From Bermanella sp040371755 (lineage in GTDB: Bacteria > Pseudomonadota > Gammaproteobacteria > Pseudomonadales > Oceanobacteraceae), in NCBI RefSeq assembly GCF_040371755.1, contig NZ_BAABWE010000002.1:310001-374000 (forward strand): a stretch of 64,000 nt of DNA. The letters are read 5' to 3'. The stretch's first letter is position 1. Each line of letters starts with the position of its first letter. The notes under the pieces are model-generated. The model was not told the origin of the DNA and made no database searches. It saw only the letters and a program-made list of their open reading frames with translations. Position numbers and translations under genes: made by a program. This document shows positions 25,944-35,371 of this stretch, in pieces.

Positions 25944-28733
25944 ATGAAAATAAAAACATTAACAAACGCCATTGCGCTGGCAGGTCTTACCTGCTTTACA
26001 AGTCATAACAGCTTCGCTGATGGCCAATGGGAAGGGATGGTGCTAGATGGCAGCAATTTGCAGCCTATTAATGGCAGTGTAGTAAGCATAAAAGCACTGA
26101 ACCGTGATGTATTAGTCAACCGCGCAGGTCGCTTTCGACTAAATCAACTCAAAGCCGGCACCTACCATGTAACAGTACGCTTAGCCGATGAAACACTGCA
26201 TACACAAAGCATTGTCATTGAAGATCAGCAAACCCTAAGCAAAAATTTAATTATTACTGCACAAGAGGAATCAATCGAAGAAATTGTTGTAGTGGGTCAA
26301 GCTGCACAAATGCAACGAGCCATCGACCGTCAACGGTTTTCCGATAATATGGTCAGTGCGATTAATGCCGATGCCATTGGCCAACTACCTGATGACAACG
26401 CCGCAGAAGCACTACAGCGTGTACCTGGTCTTTCCATTGAACGTGATCAGGGTGAGGGGCGTTTTGTTCGTGTCCGTGGTATTAGCCCAGACTTAAATGC
26501 GGTAACCGTGAATGGTACTCAATTACCAGCACCTGAAGCAGGTCGTCGTGCAGTTGCATTAGATGTCATGCCATCTGACTTGATCAGCTCCATGACCGTC
26601 ACCAAAACCTTAACACCCGACATGGATGCCAATGCCATTGGTGGCAGTATTGAGGTGGAAAGTTTATCTGCTTTAGATCGCGCTGATGCTTTTTATACCA
26701 TTCGTAGTGAAGCCAGTTACGAAGAACATACAGAAAAAACCAACCCCAGTATTGCCTTCACAGCAGGCAATGCATTTGAGTTACCAAATGCACAGCGTTT
26801 AGGCGTAGCAGCAGCCCTAAGTTACGATCAAAGAAAATTTGGCTCGAATAATGTGGAGACTGGCGGTGCTTGGGACTTTGATGAAGATCCTGCCGCACTA
26901 GAAGAACTTGAACAACGGGACTACACCATAGAGCGTACTCGTATTGGTGCTGCTTTAAACTTCGATTATGATATTAGTACCAATGATCGCTTATATCTTC
27001 GCACTCTGTATAGTCAGTTTACCGACGACGAACAACGTCAATCCAGTAAAATAGAATTTGGTAAACTTGCATTAAATGATGAGCTCGAGCTTGAATTTGA
27101 TGGCAGCGCCCGTCAAGCAGGTGACACTGGTCTTGCCGAAGTAAAACGGGAACTGAAAGACCGTGAAGAAACTCAAGAAATATTATCCACAACATTTGGT
27201 GGTGAACACTTTATTCAAGACTGGACTCTGTCTTACGCACTAGGCTATAGCGAAGCGAAAGAGGATGAACCCGGTGGTATTGCTGGGGCAGTGTTCAAAC
27301 AAGAAGAATTAGACGGTATCGGTTTTACTAATACTAAAAAGCCCACCATGATTACTTCTAATGATTACTTTAACGCAGCGGCTTACGAGTTAGATGAAGT
27401 GGAATACACAGAAGCTTCCACTAAAGATACTCAAGTAAGTGCGAAGTTTGATATTACTCGCGACTTATATATAAATGACTATCCTGCCATTATGAAATTT
27501 GGTGGTAAGTCATTAAGTCGTAAAAAACATCAAGAAGAAAACGTATATATTTACGATGATTTTGGGGCGGCCGACGATACCCTAATCGACTATCAAGGGC
27601 CTACTGCCAATTATAATATTAATGAATTTGGACCAACGGTTTCCAGTGATGATATCAATAGCCTACTTGCTTCATTAGATAAATCTGCTGCCTATCAAGA
27701 AGAAGATAGCAAATTGGCAACCTATGATATAAAAGAGTCGGTTAACGCCGCTTATGTGATGGGCCGAATTGATATCGACCAACTACGTATCTTAACCGGT
27801 GTACGCTATGAAGACACCCAAACTAAGTTTGATGGCGTACGTTATGACGGACAAGCGGATCAATTTACGCCGTTGAAAAAAGAAACCGATTTTGATCACC
27901 TACTGCCATCATTACATGTACGTTATGAATTAAACGACAACATGCAATTACGTGCGGCTTATACCCAAGCTGTTGTCCGCCCTACCTTTGAGCAAATGGC
28001 ACCTTCGTTTTCTGATACCGAAGACGACGGAGACAAGGAAGCCAGTCTTGGCAATTCAGACCTTAAATCGCTCGAATCAAGCAATGTGGATTTAGGTTTT
28101 GAGTTCTTTACTGGTAACGCAGGTTTAATTTCGGCTTTTTACTTCCGTAAAGACATTGATAATTTTATTTACGAAACGGATTTGGCAGGAAGTCCAGAAT
28201 GGGCCGACTATGATGAAGTAGCCACTTTTGTTAATGGTGATAAAGCAACCCTAAACGGTTTTGAATTAGCCTACTCACAAAAAATGGCATTCCTACCTTA
28301 CCCTCTTAATGGTTTATTAATTAGTGCTAATGCTAGTTTTATTGAATCGGATGCCCTGATCAGCACCTATGATGATGGTGATTTAGTGGAGCGTGAAATA
28401 TCTTTACCCAATCAATCAGATGTTACTGGTAACTTCATTGTTGGTTATGAGCAAGGTCAATGGATGCTTCGTATTGCTGCAAACTATAAATCTGAATACC
28501 TACTAGAAGTGAATGACATAACAACTCATTTATATGATGTATATCAAGCAGCACAAACTCAACTGGACTTCAGCATGTCGTACAACATTCTGGATAATAT
28601 GAAGGTTTCATTTGATATAGCCAATCTAACTGATGAGCCTTATTACACATATGTCAATTCAGAAGCATACAACTCCCAATACGAAGACTACGGTACTCGT
28701 TATCGTCTAGGGTTAACTATTTCGCAATTTTAG
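25944..28733 (+). CDS. TonB-dependent outer-membrane receptor (phosphate-ester or phytate uptake candidate)
   Basis: 929 residues. Signal peptide 1-25 (ending SFA), a carboxypeptidase-regulatory-like beta-sandwich (about 30-110, 'GSVVSIKALNRDVLVNRAGR'), a TonB box region near EEIVVVG, a plug domain ('AEALQRVPGLSIERDQGEGR', 'VRVRGISPDLNAVTVNG'), and a 22-strand barrel ending RYRLGLTISQF with terminal Phe. The layout is that of TonB receptors for large organic substrates rather than siderophores. It is followed 68 bases later by a phytase and then an alkaline phosphatase, behind a Pho box, so uptake of phytate or its products is likely. The substrate is inferred. Confidence 0.88.
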   Translation: MKIKTLTNAIALAGLTCFTSHNSFADGQWEGMVLDGSNLQPINGSVVSIKALNRDVLVNRAGRFRLNQLKAGTYHVTVRLADETLHTQSIVIEDQQTLSKNLIITAQEESIEEIVVVGQAAQMQRAIDRQRFSDNMVSAINADAIGQLPDDNAAEALQRVPGLSIERDQGEGRFVRVRGISPDLNAVTVNGTQLPAPEAGRRAVALDVMPSDLISSMTVTKTLTPDMDANAIGGSIEVESLSALDRADAFYTIRSEASYEEHTEKTNPSIAFTAGNAFELPNAQRLGVAAALSYDQRKFGSNNVETGGAWDFDEDPAALEELEQRDYTIERTRIGAALNFDYDISTNDRLYLRTLYSQFTDDEQRQSSKIEFGKLALNDELELEFDGSARQAGDTGLAEVKRELKDREETQEILSTTFGGEHFIQDWTLSYALGYSEAKEDEPGGIAGAVFKQEELDGIGFTNTKKPTMITSNDYFNAAAYELDEVEYTEASTKDTQVSAKFDITRDLYINDYPAIMKFGGKSLSRKKHQEENVYIYDDFGAADDTLIDYQGPTANYNINEFGPTVSSDDINSLLASLDKSAAYQEEDSKLATYDIKESVNAAYVMGRIDIDQLRILTGVRYEDTQTKFDGVRYDGQADQFTPLKKETDFDHLLPSLHVRYELNDNMQLRAAYTQAVVRPTFEQMAPSFSDTEDDGDKEASLGNSDLKSLESSNVDLGFEFFTGNAGLISAFYFRKDIDNFIYETDLAGSPEWADYDEVATFVNGDKATLNGFELAYSQKMAFLPYPLNGLLISANASFIESDALISTYDDGDLVEREISLPNQSDVTGNFIVGYEQGQWMLRIAANYKSEYLLEVNDITTHLYDVYQAAQTQLDFSMSYNILDNMKVSFDIANLTDEPYYTYVNSEAYNSQYEDYGTRYRLGLTISQF

Positions 28734-28747
28734 TCTTTTAAGCTGCC

Positions 28748-28768
28748 AGGTGGAGTCCATTACCACCT
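28748..28768 (+). repeat. Hairpin between receptor and phytase genes
   Basis: AGGTGG / CCACCT with a 9-base loop, in the 68-base gap. It has no U run beyond CTTTAA, so it is at most a weak attenuator or an mRNA-stability element. Confidence 0.4.
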
Positions 28769-28801
28769 TGCTTTAATAACGCGATATTTAATAGGTTATT
28801 T

Positions 28802-30682
28802 ATGAAGTCCACTATACTATTTTTAATTTTTAGCACCATTATCACTAGTGCCTGCAGTTTTTTACCAGAAAAAATGTTATCGAACTCTATCGTGCATCAA
28901 CCATTACCCCTTAATGGGGAGCATGCTATTCAGCTGACTACCAACCAATGGTTAAGTTACGGACCTCAAACCAGCTTCACTTTGTCCGATCAACAATATA
29001 ACGCCATACATACACTTTCAGAAAAAGCTGAATATATGGATACACGCAAAGTCGACCAGCAATCTGTTGTTTTTGCGATTAACGAGGCAGGACAGCCTAG
29101 TCTAATTCGTGTTCAAAATAACCGGTTAAACATCAAGCACGGAACTGGTGTTTTAATGCCTATTGAAGGTCTGTGTTTATATCAAAGTGAAAACAATCCA
29201 TTACAGGTTTTTTTATTAGATGAAGAGCATATGGCGCACCAGTATTACATTAAAGAAGGTAAAAAAGATTTTGAATTGAAACTATTACGTCACTTGCCAA
29301 TGCCTCCAGGGGCAGAATCATGTGCCGTACATGATGCTACCGATCAGCTGTTTGTCAGTGAGGAAGACATAGGTGTTTGGGTGTATTCAGCAAGAGCAGA
29401 AAGTGAAGTGAAACGCGCGGCGATTGATTTGGTTGCCCCTTATGGCAACCTATCTGAAAACTCAGGCCCCCTAGCTGTCATCGAAGATAATTTATTTATG
29501 GCTGAAGCAGGTACCGGAACCATTCATCAATTTAAAATTAAAGGTTTTAATATTGAGCCGTACTCCACCCAAACCTTAAATGAACATATGGAACTGGACT
29601 CATTAAGTGCACAGCGTTTGGGTATAGACAAAATACAGTTTACTGCCATGAATGATGCCGATGGAAAACTAGTAAAATGGCATATACCATTCACTGATTC
29701 TGCTAGAACTCATTCTAACATTAAAAATGTAAAACCTCTGGTTGAGACTCAAGCGGTTAGCAGTCAAGGGGATGCAGCAGACGATCCCGCTATTTGGGTA
29801 CACCCTAAAGATAATAATAAAAGTTTAATTGTAGGCACTAATAAAAAACGTGGTTTGTATGCCTACAATTTAGCAGGGCAACAAACCCAAGAGCTATTGG
29901 TGGGCCGCGTGAATAATGTGGATATTCGCCAAGGTTTTAGCCTTAACGGTAAACCCGCCGATATCGCAGCCGCCAGCCAGCGGGATCGAAATACTATTAC
30001 ATTATTTAGCATTCATCCTCAAACGGGGTTTATTAACGCCGTAAATGAAATTCAAACTGGGTTAGATGGGGTTTATGGTTTGTGCATGTATAAAGGTTTA
30101 AATGATCAAGTGTATGTTTTTATTAATGACAGCGATGGTCGTTTTCAACAATGGCACATTTCAGATCAAAAAAGCGGATGGCAAGGTGAGCTAGTAAGAG
30201 AGTTTAGTGTGGAGACACAACCAGAAGGTTGCACCACAGATGAACAAACTCAGCGCCTATTCATTGGTGAAGAAAACGCTTCGGTATGGACCTTAGGTGC
30301 CGAGCCTAATGCGCCAACTTCCATGACCATGGTAAGCCAAGTAGGCGTTCATCTTACCGCCGACATTGAAGGCATGGAAATTTATACAAAAGGTGACGAG
30401 AAGTGGCTAATAGTATCAAGCCAAGGCAATGACAGCTATGTGGTATTTAATGCTCATGCACCTTATGAGTTTAAAGGTGAATTTCGCATTAGCCTAAATG
30501 AAACCCTAGAAATTGATGGTGCCTCAGAAACAGACGGCTTAACCGTGTCATCGGTGAACTTTAATGCCACTTTCCCTGAGGGCTTATTAGTTGTACAAGA
30601 TGGTCGTAATTTTTTACCCATTGAAAATCAAAATTTTAAGCTGGTATCATGGCGTGATATTAAAATCGCTTTAGACCTTTAA
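28802..30682 (+). CDS. Beta-propeller phytase lipoprotein with duplicated propeller
   Basis: 626 residues. Lipoprotein signal (lipobox ITSAC, Cys at about 18). The C-terminal half (about 315-620) is a beta-propeller phytase with 'GDAADDPAIWVHP', 'GLYAYNLAGQ', 'RNNVDIRQGF'-like calcium-site residues and ETDGLTV near the end. The N-terminal half (about 45-310) looks like a second, diverged propeller lacking most of the metal and phosphate ligands. Two-domain phytases are known from marine and soil bacteria, where the N-terminal unit helps substrate use. It hydrolyses myo-inositol hexakisphosphate, here probably at the outer membrane surface or periplasm. Confidence 0.85.
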   Translation: MKSTILFLIFSTIITSACSFLPEKMLSNSIVHQPLPLNGEHAIQLTTNQWLSYGPQTSFTLSDQQYNAIHTLSEKAEYMDTRKVDQQSVVFAINEAGQPSLIRVQNNRLNIKHGTGVLMPIEGLCLYQSENNPLQVFLLDEEHMAHQYYIKEGKKDFELKLLRHLPMPPGAESCAVHDATDQLFVSEEDIGVWVYSARAESEVKRAAIDLVAPYGNLSENSGPLAVIEDNLFMAEAGTGTIHQFKIKGFNIEPYSTQTLNEHMELDSLSAQRLGIDKIQFTAMNDADGKLVKWHIPFTDSARTHSNIKNVKPLVETQAVSSQGDAADDPAIWVHPKDNNKSLIVGTNKKRGLYAYNLAGQQTQELLVGRVNNVDIRQGFSLNGKPADIAAASQRDRNTITLFSIHPQTGFINAVNEIQTGLDGVYGLCMYKGLNDQVYVFINDSDGRFQQWHISDQKSGWQGELVREFSVETQPEGCTTDEQTQRLFIGEENASVWTLGAEPNAPTSMTMVSQVGVHLTADIEGMEIYTKGDEKWLIVSSQGNDSYVVFNAHAPYEFKGEFRISLNETLEIDGASETDGLTVSSVNFNATFPEGLLVVQDGRNFLPIENQNFKLVSWRDIKIALDL

Positions 30683-30695
30683 TTTCCATTTATAG

Positions 30696-30727
30696 AAAGC
30701 TGAATGCATAATGCATTCAGCTTTTTT
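30696..30727 (+). terminator. Terminator inside the phosphate operon
   Basis: AAAGCTGAATGCA-TAA-TGCATTCAGCTTT, then T6. It ends only 19 bases before the alkaline phosphatase ATG, leaving no room for a separate promoter, so the last gene must rely on read-through or on an upstream promoter inside the phytase gene. Confidence 0.8.
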
Positions 30728-30745
30728 GTTTCATAAAGGAACATC

Positions 30746-32338
30746 ATGAATATATTAAAAATCTTACCTGTGCTTCCGGTATTAGGCCTCCTTACTGCTT
30801 GCAGTTCTGGATCTAGCCAGCCTACAACCCTCTCATCCGTACAAACACAGAACCCTTGGTATCAACAAGGTCAAAAGTCCATTGCAGAAAAGCTATCTGT
30901 TTTAGATTTAAAACAAAGATCCAAGGCTAAAAACGTGATTGTCTTTTTAGGTGATGGTATGGGTATTAGCACACTAACCGCCGCTCGAATTTTACAAGGG
31001 CAGTTAAAAGGCGAATCCGGAGAAGAAAATACCTTAAGCTTTGAACACTTCCCATTTACTGGTTTATCTAAAACTTATAATACCGATCAGCAAACTCCAG
31101 ATTCAGCCGGCACCATGAGCGCCATTATGACCGGCATCAAAACAGATGCAGGGGTATTATCCATTGATGAGACCGTCGAAAAAGGTAATTGCCAAAGCGC
31201 ACAAGGACATGAACTCACCACGGCGCTGGAAAGTGCTGAATTAATGGGTAAAGCCACAGGTATTGTCAGTACTGCTCGAATCACTCACGCCACTCCCGCC
31301 GCCACTTATGCAAAATCTCCCCATAGAAACTGGGAAAACGATGCAAAGGTCCCTGAATCTGAGAAAGCCTGTAAAGACATTGCCCTTCAGCTCATTGAAT
31401 TTCAGCAAACCCTTGCTTCCAAGTACCCTAATTTTAATAGCAATGGAATTGAGGTAATACTTGGTGGTGGACGACGCAATTTTTTACCAAACGATATTAA
31501 ATTTAATGAAGAAAACCCAAACTCAGAAACAGCCGAAGGCAAGCGCAAAGATGGTCGTCATTTAATTAATGAATGGCGCGATTTATATCCAAGTGGTGCT
31601 TATGTTAATAACCAAAAAGGTTTATTTAACCAAAATACATTAAATAGCAGCCACATTTTTGGTTTGTTCAACCCATCTCATATGCGTTATGAACAAGATC
31701 GCTCAAAGGATACTTTAGGCGAGCCTAGTTTAAGTGAAATGACATCCGTAGCCATTGATAAATTAGCGCAAAATAGCAAAGGGTATTTTTTAATGGTAGA
31801 AGCCGGTCGTATTGATCATAGCCACCATGCAGGCAACGCCTATAATGCACTACATGACACCATAGAATTATCCAATGCCGTTGAACTTGCATTAAGTAAA
31901 GTGGATTTATCCGAGACTCTTATCATTGTCACTGCCGATCACAGCCACGTGATGACCATGGCAGGCTACCCTAAACGAGGTAACCCTATTTTAGGTAAAG
32001 TGGTGGCACCCAATGAAACCCAACCAACATTAATGGAAGACGGCTTACCTTACACTACCTTGGGATATTTAAATGGTCGCGGGATGCACGACTTAAAAGA
32101 TGAAACAGATGCCGACGCCAGTTACGACAAACCAATCAACGTAGGGCGAAAAGATATCTCTAAAATTGATACCGCCCAACCGGGGTATCACCAAGAAGCT
32201 CTGCACCCTCGCGGCAGCGAAACTCATGGTGGTGAAGATGTGGGTATCTATGCCATTGGCCCTGGGGCGCACTTAGTTAGCGGTGTGAACGAGCAGAACG
32301 TGATTTACCATGTGATGATGTATGCCAGCGGCATGTAA
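30746..32338 (+). CDS. Alkaline phosphatase lipoprotein (PhoA superfamily)
   Basis: 530 residues. Lipobox LLTAC (Cys at about 19). Metal and catalytic motifs of the alkaline phosphatase superfamily: VIVFLGDGMG (first metal Asp), nucleophile Ser in PDSAGTMSAIMTG, GRIDHSHHAGNA, TADHSHVMTM, and His in ETHGGEDVGIYA. It releases phosphate from monoesters, completing the breakdown of lower inositol phosphates produced by the phytase just upstream. AAAGGAA lies 5 bases before the ATG. Ends at a strong terminator. Confidence 0.92.
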   Translation: MNILKILPVLPVLGLLTACSSGSSQPTTLSSVQTQNPWYQQGQKSIAEKLSVLDLKQRSKAKNVIVFLGDGMGISTLTAARILQGQLKGESGEENTLSFEHFPFTGLSKTYNTDQQTPDSAGTMSAIMTGIKTDAGVLSIDETVEKGNCQSAQGHELTTALESAELMGKATGIVSTARITHATPAATYAKSPHRNWENDAKVPESEKACKDIALQLIEFQQTLASKYPNFNSNGIEVILGGGRRNFLPNDIKFNEENPNSETAEGKRKDGRHLINEWRDLYPSGAYVNNQKGLFNQNTLNSSHIFGLFNPSHMRYEQDRSKDTLGEPSLSEMTSVAIDKLAQNSKGYFLMVEAGRIDHSHHAGNAYNALHDTIELSNAVELALSKVDLSETLIIVTADHSHVMTMAGYPKRGNPILGKVVAPNETQPTLMEDGLPYTTLGYLNGRGMHDLKDETDADASYDKPINVGRKDISKIDTAQPGYHQEALHPRGSETHGGEDVGIYAIGPGAHLVSGVNEQNVIYHVMMYASGM

Positions 32339-32341
32339 TTT

Positions 32342-32367
32342 AAAAGGGTAGCCATTGCTACCCTTTT
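32342..32367. terminator. Terminator of the phytate operon
   Basis: AAAAGGGTAGC-CATT-GCTACCCTTTT; perfect 11-bp stem, U run on the plus strand and A/T ends that also suit the convergent phosphoribosyltransferase gene. Confidence 0.88.
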
Positions 32368-32370
32368 TAT

Positions 32371-32940
32371 TTAAGCTTTTTTAATAGCATCAATCCTATC
32401 CGCAATATGCGCAAGTTCAGGTCGATTCTCACGAATTTCTTCTGTGGTTAAACCGTCAATTTCATGAGGAAACACCAGCCACTCGCTACTTTCGTGTACA
32501 AAATAATCCGGAACGCGATCAGTTTTGTTATTCTTTGGTTTGTAATAAGGAGTGGCTACACGAATATTGGGGGTATTTTTTTTACAGGCTTTTTTCAGTT
32601 CTAAAATTGTATGGTCAATGCTTAAACCACTGTCATGAACATCATCCACAATTAGCAAGTTATGTTCACTTTCTAAACGTTTAATCAAATAGGTTAAACC
32701 ATGTACGCGCACAGTTTTGCTACGCTCACCAATTCCGGTATAGCTTGATGTGCGAATCGCTATGTGATCAGACTCCACTCCAAATACATGCAATAACTCC
32801 TGCACGGCTATGCCTACTGGGGCACCGCCACGCCAGACACCTACAATATAATCAGGACGAAAGCCGCTTTCATACACCTGAATGGCCAGTTCGAAAGAAT
32901 CTTCTAAAAGTTGTTGTGCGCTGATATAAACTTTATTCAT
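32371..32940 (-). CDS. Hypoxanthine/xanthine-type phosphoribosyltransferase
   Basis: 189 residues. Type I phosphoribosyltransferase fold with 'DYIVGVWRGGAPVGI' and the PRPP-binding motif LLIVDDVHDSGLSID. The C-terminal part, 'VPDYFVHESSEWLVFPHE', resembles proteins annotated as purine (hypoxanthine or xanthine) phosphoribosyltransferases in Pseudomonas and archaea-like families. It salvages a purine base to the nucleotide with PRPP. I chose the ATG at 32940, with AGG 7 bases upstream, over the TTG five codons earlier. Base specificity is not certain. Confidence 0.82.
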   Translation of the reverse strand: MNKVYISAQQLLEDSFELAIQVYESGFRPDYIVGVWRGGAPVGIAVQELLHVFGVESDHIAIRTSSYTGIGERSKTVRVHGLTYLIKRLESEHNLLIVDDVHDSGLSIDHTILELKKACKKNTPNIRVATPYYKPKNNKTDRVPDYFVHESSEWLVFPHEIDGLTTEEIRENRPELAHIADRIDAIKKA

Positions 32941-33044
32941 GACTGCCTGAATCAATAGAGAACGACAAAGCTAACACCTACCTGAATAATCAGCTTAATA
33001 CATTGGCGGCGCAGTATACTAACAACCACACCTTATTCAAAAGA

Positions 33045-34109
33045 TTAGCTGGCCCGACGCAACATCCAGCCGCCCCAAATCAGACATAAGATAATAGGTA
33101 TAAGATTAGCCAATAGTGGACCAATACCAAACAACAACCCCATAGGTCCAAACAGGTCTACAGCTATTTTGTACACCAAACCCACCATGATACCGCTAAA
33201 TAATCGCTGCCCCATGGTCACTGACCTCAACGGGCCAAAAATAAAACTAATACCCACTAAGACTAAAGCAAATATACTCACGGGTTGTAACACCTTCTTC
33301 CAAAAGGCGAGCATAAACTCCCCATCACCTAGCCCTTGAGCTTCGAGGTATTGGCTATAACGAAACAATGTAGAAATGGCCATATCACCGGGTTTTTGTG
33401 CCACAAATTTCAACCGATCCGGCGTTAGCTCTGTTTGAAACGTGTCCGTTTGACGCTTGATACTAATGGTATTGATTTCATCCCATTTGGTAATGGAGAC
33501 ATTTTCCATTGACCATTCACCTCGCTGATAAATGGCTCGCTTGGCATGAGTCATCACCGTTAATTGCTTTTCATCGTCAAATTCATAAACCGTTAAACCA
33601 TGCAACACACCATTAGGCTCAATGGCAGCAAAACGCATGTAATTATCTCCCTCACGATGCCAGTGCCCTTTACCTTCGTTATTTTCGGCAACTGAACGAC
33701 CAAGAGCAATGGTTCGAAAGCTGGTGGACATGCGCTCTAAATCCGGAACAATGTATTCACCCATCAACAAACCTAGCACCATCATGATGGAAGCAGCTTT
33801 CACCGTGGAATATGTAATTCGCTGAGTACTCACACCAGCAGCACGAATGGCGGTAAGTTCACTATGGGTGGCCAACCCCCCAAGTCCTGCCAAGCAGCCA
33901 ATGAGCGTTATCATAGGGATCATTTCATAAAGACGTGTGGGACTGGAAGCCACCACGTAATACACCGCATCCCAAAACGTAAATGTGCTGCGGATATTAT
34001 CCAACTGATTAAGTAACGCGATCACCATATCAAGCATGGTAAGTACCAATAACACGGCTAAGATAGCATTGAGTACCGAACTTCTGATGTGAGCATCAAT
34101 CTTACGCAT
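33045..34109 (-). CDS. lptG: LPS export ABC transporter permease LptG
   Basis: 354 residues; YjgP/YjgQ family. Three N-terminal helices, a periplasmic beta-jellyroll domain (about 135-265), three C-terminal helices. 'HSELTAIRAAGVSTQRI' is the coupling-helix segment that contacts the LptB ATPase. With LptF and LptB it extracts lipopolysaccharide from the inner membrane. Its start overlaps the lptF end by 8 bases, so translation is coupled. Confidence 0.95.
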   Translation of the reverse strand: MRKIDAHIRSSVLNAILAVLLVLTMLDMVIALLNQLDNIRSTFTFWDAVYYVVASSPTRLYEMIPMITLIGCLAGLGGLATHSELTAIRAAGVSTQRITYSTVKAASIMMVLGLLMGEYIVPDLERMSTSFRTIALGRSVAENNEGKGHWHREGDNYMRFAAIEPNGVLHGLTVYEFDDEKQLTVMTHAKRAIYQRGEWSMENVSITKWDEINTISIKRQTDTFQTELTPDRLKFVAQKPGDMAISTLFRYSQYLEAQGLGDGEFMLAFWKKVLQPVSIFALVLVGISFIFGPLRSVTMGQRLFSGIMVGLVYKIAVDLFGPMGLLFGIGPLLANLIPIILCLIWGGWMLRRAS

Positions 34110-35217
34110 TAGCAGCCCCTTTCTGAGCCTTCTTATCTTTTGATGCTGCCCTTATCCGGCCTAATTTGAGCATTAAGCTAGGCCAATACATGAGAAATAG
34201 TCCCAATATAATAAAGCTTCCATGGAGCCACCATAAACCCAACCATTGAGCCGTTGCCCCTTGTTCCATCCATTTTCTAGCCGTAATTAGCATGGTGTAA
34301 TACACCATATAAATCACAATAGCTGGCAGCATTTTTCCATAACGGCCTTGCCTTGGCTTAACATGGCTTAGCGGGAAGGCAATTAATACAATAATTGGAA
34401 TGAGTAAAAAAAGGCCAATACGGTAATGCAGCCGAGCATTATCAGCACGGCGCTTACTATGCCAAAGGTCAATGGTATTAATGGCTTCTCTGCGCGCCTT
34501 CTTGGCGACACTGCTTTCTTCCGCAATTTTCACTGAGTAAGTATCAAATCCCATGGTCTCCATCTGATACTTACCTGGCTCACCTGAAACACGGCGACCA
34601 TTAGTTAATTCTAAATAGCGAGAACCACTTTTTTCGCTGACATATTGTCGGCCCGATTCCGCCAAAATAACGGTATTGCCATCCGCAATGAACACATTCT
34701 GCATTTGTTTACGATCAGCTGACAGGGTTTGAGCATAAGATACGCGCTCACCTTTACTGCCTATTGCATTAAAGCGCCCCGGCGTAATAAACGAGAACTC
34801 GCTTTCTTGTTGTTGTATTTGATAGTAAGAGTCTAACTTGTCCGCAGCAGTTGGCGCCAACCACAAACTTAAAAAGCCAATCAAAAGCATCATGACACCT
34901 ACAGGGGCCATGGTAATTTTAAATACCTGTTTAGGGCCAAAACCTGTGGCATAAAGCACTGTCATTTCATTTTCGCTGTGCATTCGTCCATAAACCAGCA
35001 AAATGGAAATATAAAACCCTAAAGGCAATATAAGCTGTAAAAAGCCAGGGCTGTTGTACAAAATGGTATAGAACACGGCTTCAGGAGGAATAATACCAGC
35101 CACGGCTTTGTTTAAGTGCACCACTAAGCGAGCACTTACTACAATCAACATCAAGATACCCGTAATAACAAAGGTCGATGTCAGTAACTCTCGCAGGAAA
35201 TAACGCGTTAATATCAA
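34102..35217 (-). CDS. lptF: LPS export ABC transporter permease LptF
   Basis: 371 residues, same layout as LptG. 'MHSENEMTVLYATGFGPKQV' is the family coupling segment and the periplasmic jellyroll lies at about 130-250. It is the first gene of lptF-lptG and diverges from pepA, the usual arrangement in pseudomonads and enterics, with a 154-base promoter region shared between the two. Confidence 0.95.
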   Translation of the reverse strand: MILTRYFLRELLTSTFVITGILMLIVVSARLVVHLNKAVAGIIPPEAVFYTILYNSPGFLQLILPLGFYISILLVYGRMHSENEMTVLYATGFGPKQVFKITMAPVGVMMLLIGFLSLWLAPTAADKLDSYYQIQQQESEFSFITPGRFNAIGSKGERVSYAQTLSADRKQMQNVFIADGNTVILAESGRQYVSEKSGSRYLELTNGRRVSGEPGKYQMETMGFDTYSVKIAEESSVAKKARREAINTIDLWHSKRRADNARLHYRIGLFLLIPIIVLIAFPLSHVKPRQGRYGKMLPAIVIYMVYYTMLITARKWMEQGATAQWLGLWWLHGSFIILGLFLMYWPSLMLKLGRIRAASKDKKAQKGAANA

Positions 35218-35371
35218 GAAATAATCCTTTTATGAATTAAGCCGAAGCATTAAATAAGCTAAGCACACTCTGGAAATATCGGCTTTTTCAAGTAGACTCA
35301 GCATTATCCCTGAAAATTCTATTCAGCACTACAACCGGACATAAAAACCTCAAGCCGGATACGGAGACAGT

